7,614 nucleotides of DNA from an uncultured Flavobacteriia bacterium (lineage in GTDB: Bacteria > Bacteroidota > Bacteroidia > Flavobacteriales_D > Crocinitomicaceae), in contig CAIYQV010000124.1 in NCBI GenBank assembly GCA_903928365.1, positions 1 to 7,614 of the forward strand. The letters are read 5' to 3'. The notes beneath the pieces were generated by a model. That model made no database searches. It was given only the letters and a program-made list of their open reading frames with translations, and was not told the origin of the DNA. The position numbers and the translations under genes are program-made. How positions within the stretch are numbered: position 1 is the first letter of the stretch; each line of letters starts with the position of its first letter. Positions 1 to 5,830 of this stretch are shown in pieces.

Positions 1-2
1 AC

Positions 3-128
3 TCAGGGCTTCCTATTGAACGAATTTACGAGAAGGCCTCGGAAATTCTGGGTTTGGAAGAAACGCATCTTGAAGAGATCATCGCACTTAATTTTAAACA
101 AACTTTCACAAAATGGCACATTGGTTAG
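3..128 (+). CDS. TatD-family metal-dependent hydrolase, C-terminal fragment
   Basis: Only the last 41 residues and the TAG stop are in the window; the start lies upstream. The reading frame gives a helical tail with the pattern G-L-P-I-E-R-I-Y-E-K-A-S-E-I-L-G, then an acidic helix, then A-L-N-F-K-Q-T-F. This matches the usual end of TatD-like proteins, where the last helices read roughly 'aa.il.....e.......N...lF'. TatD proteins are TIM-barrel metal hydrolases with DNase or exonuclease activity on DNA ends in several bacteria. The metal-binding histidines and aspartate lie upstream and cannot be checked here. The end of the gene overlaps the start of tcdA by 16 bases in another frame, which suggests the two are co-transcribed and perhaps translationally coupled. 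The family call rests on a short tail, so it is probable, not certain. Confidence 0.68.
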   Translation, partial: SGLPIERIYEKASEILGLEETHLEEIIALNFKQTFTKWHIG

Positions 129-853
129 AGCGCACAGAATTGCTTTTAAATCAAGACAAAATGGCTCGTTTAAAAAACGCGCATGTCCTCATCGTTGGAT
201 TAGGTGGAATTGGCTCCTTCGCAGGTGAGTTCATAGCCCGCGCTGGTGTAGGAACACTTACACTGATTGATGGAGACGTGTTTGACCCTACCAATAAAAA
301 CCGGCAATTAACCGCGCTTGATTCGACTATCGGGAAAAATAAAGCAGTGGTACTGGCGGAACGATTAAGGGACATCAATCCTGAAATCCAACTAAATGTG
401 CTTGAAGAGTTCGTGCTTCCGGAGCGAGTTTGGGAAATCCTTGAAACCTATCAGCCCGACTATGTCATGGACTGTATCGACTCAGTAACCCCTAAACTGG
501 AATGGCTCCTTGCTTGTAAACGAAAAAAAGTCAAAGTGATCTCCCACATGGGTGCAGGCGGTAAAATTGATCCCGCATGTGTTCAGGTCGTGAATCTTGA
601 ACGTACGCACAATTGTAAACTTGCGAGCCATATTAAAAAACGCCTTAAACGCAAAAACGCAAGTTTTAAAGGTATAAAAGCCGTGTATTCATCTGAATTA
701 CAGAAAAAGGATTCACTAAAAATGACGAATGGTTTGAATTTCAAAAAGTCATTTTACGGAACGGTTTCCTACATGCCCGCCCTGTTTGGACTCCACGGAG
801 CCGCGGAGGTCATTCGATTCCTCTCTGAACCGAAGCGAGCAACACCCAATTAA
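113..853 (+). CDS. tcdA: tRNA threonylcarbamoyladenosine dehydratase (TcdA/CsdL)
   Basis: TcdA is an E1-like (ThiF/MoeB superfamily) enzyme. It uses ATP to convert N6-threonylcarbamoyladenosine at position 37 of ANN-decoding tRNAs to the cyclic form ct6A. The 246-residue protein carries the nucleotide-binding loop GLGGIGS (29-35), the acidic turn DGD (53-55), NKNRQ (61-65), DCID (120-123) and MGAGGKIDP (146-154). It ends with SYMPALFG and a hydrophobic helix, as TcdA proteins do. It has no CxxC zinc pairs, unlike MoeB and ThiF, and the start W-x-x-R-T-E-L-L also favours TcdA. E. coli TcdA is about 268 residues; this version has a short tail. The ATG at 113 is chosen because the WLERTELLL stretch aligns with the family N-terminus, although it lies 16 bases inside the preceding gene. 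E. coli TcdA works with the CsdA/CsdE sulfur carriers, which are not seen here. Confidence 0.93.
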   Translation: MAHWLERTELLLNQDKMARLKNAHVLIVGLGGIGSFAGEFIARAGVGTLTLIDGDVFDPTNKNRQLTALDSTIGKNKAVVLAERLRDINPEIQLNVLEEFVLPERVWEILETYQPDYVMDCIDSVTPKLEWLLACKRKKVKVISHMGAGGKIDPACVQVVNLERTHNCKLASHIKKRLKRKNASFKGIKAVYSSELQKKDSLKMTNGLNFKKSFYGTVSYMPALFGLHGAAEVIRFLSEPKRATPN

Positions 854-874
854 ACAAACTTACTTTTTAATTGC

Positions 875-882
875 TATTTTTG
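875..882 (+). promoter_or_regulatory. Possible Bacteroidota -7 box (TATTTTTG) before the aminopeptidase gene
   Basis: TATTTTTG fits TAnnTTTG, the -7 consensus of the Bacteroidota primary sigma factor. It ends only 4 bases before the ATG at 887, so transcription from it would start at or inside the start codon and give an almost leaderless mRNA. I see no TTG/TTTG at the expected -33 spacing. The flank is T-rich, so a chance match is quite possible, and read-through from tcdA is the simpler alternative. Confidence 0.25.
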
Positions 883-886
883 ACAC

Positions 887-2848
887 ATGTCAACTGCAAG
901 GATATTGAGCATTAGTGCATTCAAATTACTGTTTGTCCTGTTTCTTTTTTCAGCGTGTTCTGAATCGCAGCAAAAGAAGGTGAATCAAGCAGATCAGTTC
1001 AGTGATTCTACTTTTGATAATCACAGTTATTCGAATATCCACAGAATAAAGACGAAGCACCTGGCACTTGAACTGGATGTTAACTTCGAGAATAAAACTG
1101 TCTATGGGATTGCACGGCATGAAATGATCAATTCCGGCACGGATACGGCCATATTCGACATTAAATCACTTGACATTCAAAAAATCACTATCGGTCAAAA
1201 AGGACATGAAAAAGAAACCGATTTTGTCATCGGTCCCTGGGATAAAGATTCGATCATGGGACAACCCTTGATGGTGAAAATTGATCCGAAGACCTCGTTC
1301 ATAAACATTTACTATAAGACCACTGAAAATACAGAAGCCCTCGACTGGCTCAATCCTGAACTTACTAGCGGGAAGCAACACCCTTTCATGTACACGCAAG
1401 GAGAAGCCATCCTAACACGCTCATGGATCCCTTTACAAGATTCTCCGGCAAACAGGCTTACCTATAGTGCTACGGTACATGTTCCTGAAGGTATGCTCCC
1501 AGTCATGAGCGCCAGCAACCCACAAAAAAGGGAGAGCGACAATACCTATGACTTCAAAATGGATCAACCCATTCCGAGTTATCTCATTGCTATAGCAGTG
1601 GGTAATCTATCGTATAGGAAATTGGGAAACAACTGCGGCATTTATGCCGAACCGGAATTGATCGAAGCGTGTGCTTACGAATTTGTTGATCTTCCGAAAA
1701 TGATCACTGCAGCAGAATCCCTTTATGGCAAATACCAGTGGGAACAATACGACCTGATCGTTCTTCCCTACTCCTTCCCATTCGGAGGTATGGAGAATCC
1801 CAGGTTAACATTTGTCAATCCTACGGTGCTTGCTGGAGATAGATCCCTGGTTTCACTTATTGCACATGAACTCGCACATTCATGGTCGGGGAATTTGGTA
1901 ACCAACAGATCGTGGGATGATTTCTGGCTGAATGAAGGATTTACAGTCTACTTCGAGAATCGCATCATGGAATCGCTTTACGGAAAAGAGATCGCTGACA
2001 TTCTTGCCAAGATCGAATTTCAAGAACTTCAAGATGAGTTAGAATTCATTGGTGAAAGTGATCATCCGGAGGACACCAAACTGAAGCTGAAATTGAGCGG
2101 TCGAAATCCGGATGACGGCATGACGGATATTGCTTACATTAAAGGTGCATTTTTCCTAAAAACACTTGAACGTGATCTGGGCCGGGAACGTTTTGACACC
2201 TTCTTACGCTCTTATTTCAAAACCTATTCTTTCAAGACGGTCAATTCAGAGATCTTCCTGGATTACCTGAAGAAAAATCTTCTAGAACCCAATGAATCTG
2301 ATTTCAACGCGGAAGAGTGGATCTATAAAGAAGGAATTCCAAAGAATTGTTATGCCATACGATCACCTCGTATGCAACGTGTTCAATGGCTGGCTAAACG
2401 TTTCACGAAAGGAGAGGATATTTTCAACGAGGTCAAATGGATCAAGATCAAAGGAAAGAAAAAGCGTAAAAAACAGATCATCAAACTTGACAGAAATAAA
2501 TACATCACGCAAGAATGGCAGGCATTCATTCGCGAACTTCCGGAAGACATCGACCCCAAGCTCATGAAAAAACTGGATACAGAACTCAATTTCCGTGATT
2601 GGGGCAATTCAGAGATCATGTGCGAATGGTACGTACTTGGAATAAAGGCTGGTTATTTCGAACTACGCCCTTCGATCGAGAAATTCCTCAACAAAGTAGG
2701 TCGACGTAAATACTTGATGCCGATTTATACCGCATTAAGCAAAGACGCTGAAAATCTGAAATGGGCTCAACAAGTGTTCGAAAGAGCCAAAGGGCATTAC
2801 CATTTTGTTTCTAAAAGCAGTGTAGACGCACTTCTTTACAAGAATTAA
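887..2848 (+). CDS. M1-family zinc aminopeptidase, leukotriene-A4-hydrolase type, predicted lipoprotein
   Basis: The 653-residue protein begins with a lipoprotein signal peptide ending in FSAC, with the lipidated cysteine at 24, so it probably acts on peptides in the periplasm or at a membrane face. Only one acidic residue follows the cysteine, so no acidic surface-export signal is evident. The M1 core is complete: TQGEA (170-174), the exopeptidase motif GGMEN (300-304), the zinc site HELAH (327-331) with third ligand E350, and a catalytic tyrosine at 417. The words around these motifs (ENPRLTFVNP, AGDRSL, HSWSGNLVTN, WLNEGF) are those of the leukotriene A4 hydrolase/ColAP branch, not of PepN. 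A helical C-terminal domain (about 500-653) includes GRRKYLMP, where R606 and K608 align with the human residues that hold the substrate carboxylate. Removing about 23 leader residues leaves a length near the human 611. Peptidase activity is a confident inference; epoxide hydrolase activity is not implied. Confidence 0.92.
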   Translation: MSTARILSISAFKLLFVLFLFSACSESQQKKVNQADQFSDSTFDNHSYSNIHRIKTKHLALELDVNFENKTVYGIARHEMINSGTDTAIFDIKSLDIQKITIGQKGHEKETDFVIGPWDKDSIMGQPLMVKIDPKTSFINIYYKTTENTEALDWLNPELTSGKQHPFMYTQGEAILTRSWIPLQDSPANRLTYSATVHVPEGMLPVMSASNPQKRESDNTYDFKMDQPIPSYLIAIAVGNLSYRKLGNNCGIYAEPELIEACAYEFVDLPKMITAAESLYGKYQWEQYDLIVLPYSFPFGGMENPRLTFVNPTVLAGDRSLVSLIAHELAHSWSGNLVTNRSWDDFWLNEGFTVYFENRIMESLYGKEIADILAKIEFQELQDELEFIGESDHPEDTKLKLKLSGRNPDDGMTDIAYIKGAFFLKTLERDLGRERFDTFLRSYFKTYSFKTVNSEIFLDYLKKNLLEPNESDFNAEEWIYKEGIPKNCYAIRSPRMQRVQWLAKRFTKGEDIFNEVKWIKIKGKKKRKKQIIKLDRNKYITQEWQAFIRELPEDIDPKLMKKLDTELNFRDWGNSEIMCEWYVLGIKAGYFELRPSIEKFLNKVGRRKYLMPIYTALSKDAENLKWAQQVFERAKGHYHFVSKSSVDALLYKN

Positions 2849-2858
2849 TAGGCGTAAA

Positions 2859-5489
2859 TTAAACCTTCAGTGCACCAATCTTTTCTTCAAGAATAGCAAT
2901 CTTTTCCAGGGCATCAGCTTCTTTCTTACGTTCCATAGCTACGACCTGATCAGGCGCTCCGGCCATGAACTTCTCATTCTGAAGTTTCTTTTGCACACTT
3001 ACCAGAAAACCTTTGGTATAATCCAGCTCTTCCTGCAATTTATTCTGCTCAGCTTCCAGATCAACTGCCTCACCGAACGGGATAAAGTATTCATTGGAAC
3101 GAACGAGGAATGAATTCGCGTTACCCACCTTTTCTGAACGGTATTCCAACAGAGATAAATTCCCCATTTTAACAATCACAGCATCAAAACCGGTATTTAA
3201 CTCCCCATTTTTCTTTACAAGCAATTCCATTTTCACTTTAGAAGCGATGTTATTCTGCTTTCGTACATTCCGAATATTTGTGATCACTTCTTCCGCAATT
3301 TCAAATTGGCTTAGAAGTTCTTCATTGATAACGCTGACAGTTGGCCATGCCGCTACGATGATGTCTTCCCCTTCTTTGCGCTCACGGATTAAATGCCATA
3401 ATTCTTCTGAAACAAACGGCATGTAAGGATGCATTAATTTAAGGATCTGCTCAAAGAAATTCTTGGTTGACTCCAGTGTTTTGTGATCGATCGGCTGCTC
3501 ATAGCCCGGTTTGATCATTTCAAGGTACCAGGAACAGAAATCATCCCAAACCAACTTATAGATCGCCATCAGCGCCTCCGAAATTCGGAACTTATCAAAC
3601 AAGTCGTTGATCTCCAGTAGCGCTTTATTGAATTTAGACTCAAACCAATCAATGGCTACCACAGAAGATTTCGGCTGTTCAATGTCTTTTGCTTCCCAAG
3701 AACTTACTAATCGGTAGGCATTCCAGATCTTATTCGTGAAGTTTCGTCCTTGCTCACACTGGGAACTGTCAAACGGCAAATCATTACCAGCCGGAGAAGA
3801 GATCAAGATTCCCATTCGAACGCCATCAGCACCATACTGTGTGATCAAATCGAGGGGATCGGGTGAGTTACCAAGTGATTTGGACATCTTTCGTCCAAGT
3901 TTATCTCGAACGATTCCCGTGTAGTACACATTTTTGAATGGTAATTCATCCATGTATTCATATCCTGCGATGATCATACGCGCTACCCAGAAGAACATAA
4001 TTTCCGGAGCAGTTACCAGATCATTCGTGGGATAGTAATAGGTGATCTCTTTATTTCCCGGATCTGTCAATCCATTAAATACAGAAATCGGCCATAACCA
4101 GCTTGAGAACCAGGTGTCTAGCACATCCTCATCCTGACGCAGTTCATCAGCACTAATTGCCCTGCCCGATTTTTCAGTAGCTAGTTTCACAGCTTCTTCC
4201 AGCGTTTTAGAAACCACAAATTCATCCGCTCCTGAACCAAAATACCATGCAGGAATTCGGTGTCCCCACCACAACTGACGCGAAATACACCAATCTTTGA
4301 TGTTTTCCATCCAGTGACGATACGTATTCTTGAATTTCTCCGGATGAAAACGAATGTTCCCATTCATGACATTATCCAGAGCAGGCTGGGAAAGTTCTTT
4401 CATGTCAACAAACCACTGTAATGACAGTTTTGGTTCGATCACCGCATTGGTACGCTCAGAAAATCCGATCTTATTGATGTGATCTTCCGTTTTAACCAAG
4501 TATCCTTTATCGTAAAGTTCTTTTTCGATCGCTTTTCGTACCTCAAAACGGTCCATGCCATCGTAGTGCATCCCATGCGCATTCAATGTTCCGTTATCAT
4601 GGAAAATATCGATCGTTTCAATACCATGTTTCTTCCCAAGCTCGTAGTCATTGGTGTCGTGTGCAGGAGTTACCTTTAAACATCCTGTACCAAATTCCAT
4701 GTCCACATAATCATCCAGAATAATAGGAATCGTTCGGTTCGCAATAGGAACAATGGCCTGCTTGCCATGCAGATTCTTAAAACGTTCATCATTTGGATTT
4801 ATACAGATAGCCGTATCACCAAGGATCGTTTCTGGTCGTGTTGTAGCAATGGTCAACCACTGATCCTCACTTCCTGCGATCTTGTAGCGAACATAAAACA
4901 ATTTGGAATTTACTTCTTTGTGGATCACTTCTTCATCAGAAAGCGCCGTTAAGGCCTCTGGATCCCAGTTCACCATACGAACACCTCGATATACTTTACC
5001 TTTTTTGAAAAGATCAATGAACACATCAATTACTGATTCCGAATACTCCGGATCCATGGTGAAATTGGTACGATCCCAGTCACAAGAAGCACCCAGTTTT
5101 TTCAATTGCTCGAGGATGATACCACCATGCTTATCCTTCCATTCGAAAGCATGTTTCAAAAATTCATCGCGTGTTAGATCCGATTTTTTAATCCCTTCCT
5201 GACGCAATTTTTGCACAACTTTTGCCTCAGTAGCAATAGAAGCATGATCTGTCCCAGGGACCCAACATGCGTTCTTACCAAGCATTCTGGCACGGCGAAC
5301 CAATACATCCTGAATCGTATTATTCAACATATGGCCCATGTGCAATACTCCTGTGACGTTAGGTGGAGGAATTACAACCGTATATGGCTCACGATCATCA
5401 GGAACGGATTTGAAATATCCTTTCTCCATCCAGTGCGCATACCATTTTTCCTCTGCTTTTCCGGATTCATACGTCTTTGAGATCTCCAT
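2859..5489 (-). CDS. valS: Valyl-tRNA synthetase
   Basis: ValRS charges tRNA-Val with valine in the cytoplasm and clears mischarged threonine. The 876-residue protein is full length for the shorter bacterial form (E. coli is 951). Motifs occur in the expected order: PPPNVTG then the HIGH signature as HMGH (50-53); [16 protein letters not shown]; the CP1 editing domain with [12 protein letters not shown] and [17 protein letters not shown], including D281 near the conserved editing aspartate; [14 protein letters not shown] from W400; DVLDTWFSS; and KMSKS (534-538). An anticodon-binding helical domain follows, and the last ~65 residues form a heptad-like, charged coiled coil typical of ValRS. 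The ATG is supported by the MEISKTYE...EEKWY start usual in Bacteroidota ValRS. No T-box leader is present; a TATCTTTG box lies just upstream. The gene runs tail to tail into the aminopeptidase gene. Confidence 0.98.
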   Translation of the reverse strand: MEISKTYESGKAEEKWYAHWMEKGYFKSVPDDREPYTVVIPPPNVTGVLHMGHMLNNTIQDVLVRRARMLGKNACWVPGTDHASIATEAKVVQKLRQEGIKKSDLTRDEFLKHAFEWKDKHGGIILEQLKKLGASCDWDRTNFTMDPEYSESVIDVFIDLFKKGKVYRGVRMVNWDPEALTALSDEEVIHKEVNSKLFYVRYKIAGSEDQWLTIATTRPETILGDTAICINPNDERFKNLHGKQAIVPIANRTIPIILDDYVDMEFGTGCLKVTPAHDTNDYELGKKHGIETIDIFHDNGTLNAHGMHYDGMDRFEVRKAIEKELYDKGYLVKTEDHINKIGFSERTNAVIEPKLSLQWFVDMKELSQPALDNVMNGNIRFHPEKFKNTYRHWMENIKDWCISRQLWWGHRIPAWYFGSGADEFVVSKTLEEAVKLATEKSGRAISADELRQDEDVLDTWFSSWLWPISVFNGLTDPGNKEITYYYPTNDLVTAPEIMFFWVARMIIAGYEYMDELPFKNVYYTGIVRDKLGRKMSKSLGNSPDPLDLITQYGADGVRMGILISSPAGNDLPFDSSQCEQGRNFTNKIWNAYRLVSSWEAKDIEQPKSSVVAIDWFESKFNKALLEINDLFDKFRISEALMAIYKLVWDDFCSWYLEMIKPGYEQPIDHKTLESTKNFFEQILKLMHPYMPFVSEELWHLIRERKEGEDIIVAAWPTVSVINEELLSQFEIAEEVITNIRNVRKQNNIASKVKMELLVKKNGELNTGFDAVIVKMGNLSLLEYRSEKVGNANSFLVRSNEYFIPFGEAVDLEAEQNKLQEELDYTKGFLVSVQKKLQNEKFMAGAPDQVVAMERKKEADALEKIAILEEKIGALKV

Positions 5490-5511
5490 CTGTGCTTCTT
5501 TTTTGAGGGTG

Positions 5512-5519
5512 CAAAGATA
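5512..5519 (-). promoter_or_regulatory. Likely -7 promoter box of valS (TATCTTTG)
   Basis: Read on the minus strand, TATCTTTG matches the Bacteroidota -7 consensus TAnnTTTG and lies 22 bases before the valS ATG. This implies a short leader of about 15-18 bases. The leader is A-rich (AAAAAAGAAG) and has no Shine-Dalgarno sequence, as is common in this phylum. The -33 element is poor: only TTTC (5541-5544 complement) sits at a suitable distance. Confidence 0.6.
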
Positions 5520-5570
5520 AGCATTTGGATTCGTGATTGAGAAATTGGATGTAGGGTTTTAAATGGGATC

Positions 5571-5637
5571 ATTTGACGATTTGACGATTTGACGATTTGA
5601 CGATTTGACGATTTAATGATTTGATGATTATTGATTT
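5571..5637. repeat. Tandem array 1, 8-base unit ATTTGACG
   Basis: Five perfect head-to-tail copies of ATTTGACG fill 5571-5610. Decayed units follow: ATTTAATG (5611-5618), ATTTGATG (5619-5626), a seven-base ATTATTG (5627-5633) and a final ATTT. The decay is at the valS-distal end only, suggesting that recent expansion was at the valS side. The array starts about 50 bases upstream of the valS -7 box, so it is outside the core promoter. It lies outside any credible gene. Confidence 0.95.
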
Positions 5638-5654
5638 CAGATCAGTGCAGTCTT

Positions 5655-5681
5655 TTGTCTTTGAGCGTCAGCGGTCCTGAA
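5655..5681. repeat. 27-base direct repeat, copy 1
   Basis: This stretch, beginning TTGTCTTTGAGCG and ending GGTCCTGAA, is repeated perfectly at 5711-5737, 56 bases downstream. Its end contains one unit of the octamer TCCTGAAG (5674-5681 plus flank), but no array follows: the next bases are TCTTTTTA. An internal TCAG...CTGA inverted repeat with a five-base loop could form a weak hairpin. Confidence 0.9.
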
Positions 5682-5690
5682 GTCTTTTTA

Positions 5691-5710
5691 CCCTGAGCAT
5701 CGTCGAAGGG
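5691..5710. repeat. CCCTGAGC...TCGAAGGG dispersed-repeat-like element
   Basis: The 20-base element reads CCCTGAGC-ATCG-TCGAAGGG. Its ends pair (CCCT with AGGG), followed by tandem G.A/A.G mismatches and a G-C pair, so it is an imperfect palindrome. Closely similar words (CCCTGAGCnnnGTCGAAGGG) occur as dispersed intergenic repeats in many unrelated bacterial genomes, which I state from general knowledge. It fills the spacer between the two 27-base repeats and abuts the second copy directly. No U-run follows, so it is not a standard terminator. Confidence 0.6.
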
Positions 5711-5737
5711 TTGTCTTTGAGCGTCAGCGGTCCTGAA
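5711..5737. repeat. 27-base direct repeat, copy 2
   Basis: Perfect second copy of 5655-5681. It starts immediately after the CCCTGAGC...TCGAAGGG element, and its last seven bases are the start of the first octamer of tandem array 2. The shared end suggests the array grew out of this copy by slippage, while copy 1 did not expand. Confidence 0.9.
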
Positions 5738-5800
5738 ATCCTGAAGTCCTGAAGTCTTGAAGTCCTGAAGTCCTGAAATCCTGAAGTCTCAAAATCCTAC
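5731..5800. repeat. Tandem array 2, 8-base unit TCCTGAAG
   Basis: Seven octamers run head to tail over 5731-5786: TCCTGAAA, TCCTGAAG twice, TCTTGAAG, TCCTGAAG, TCCTGAAA and TCCTGAAG. A degenerate TCTCAAAA (5787-5794) and a partial TCCTAC (5795-5800) follow. A 19-base word spanning an A-type and a G-type unit recurs at 5730-5748 and 5770-5788, five units apart, which hints at a block duplication inside the array. The array ends 12 bases before the amidohydrolase -7 box and covers its -33 region. Confidence 0.93.
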
Positions 5801-5811
5801 TATCTAAAAAC

Positions 5812-5819
5812 TATCTTTG
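5812..5819 (+). promoter_or_regulatory. Likely -7 promoter box of the amidohydrolase gene (TATCTTTG)
   Basis: TATCTTTG is identical to the box proposed for valS on the other strand and matches TAnnTTTG. It ends 11 bases before the ATG at 5831, giving a leader of only a few bases made of an A-run, with no Shine-Dalgarno sequence. No TTG or TTTG is present about 19-21 bases upstream; that position holds the degraded end of tandem array 2. An activator or a weak constitutive level are both possible. Confidence 0.55.
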
Positions 5820-5830
5820 AAAAAAAAACT

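Noticed and set aside
2454..2478. A-rich run in the aminopeptidase gene as a programmed frameshift site
   Set aside because: The run does not place an X-XXY-YYZ heptamer in the reading frame, the main frame continues to a normal C-terminus with family motifs, and the alternative frame has no known domain.
3094..3426. Open frame antisense to valS, with several more up to 5520
   Set aside because: They lie opposite a clearly coding, full-length valS, have no recognisable domain, and look like shadows of its codon use.
113..5489. A functional tRNA module linking tcdA and valS
   Set aside because: ct6A occurs in tRNAs reading ANN codons, not in tRNA-Val; the genes are on opposite strands and separated by a peptidase gene.
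5521..5570. Possible regulatory site with TTGGAT twice, 20 bases apart (5525-5530 and 5545-5550)
   Set aside because: Two six-base matches in AT-rich DNA are expected by chance, and nothing else supports a binding site.
5656..5663. TGTCTTTG inside each 27-base repeat as an additional promoter box
   Set aside because: It breaks the conserved A of TAnnTTTG, has no properly spaced upstream TTG, and no open frame follows either copy before the proper amidohydrolase start.
5571..5800. CRISPR-like array
   Set aside because: The repeats are 8 bases long and contiguous with no unique spacers, and no cas gene is present; these are simple tandem repeats.
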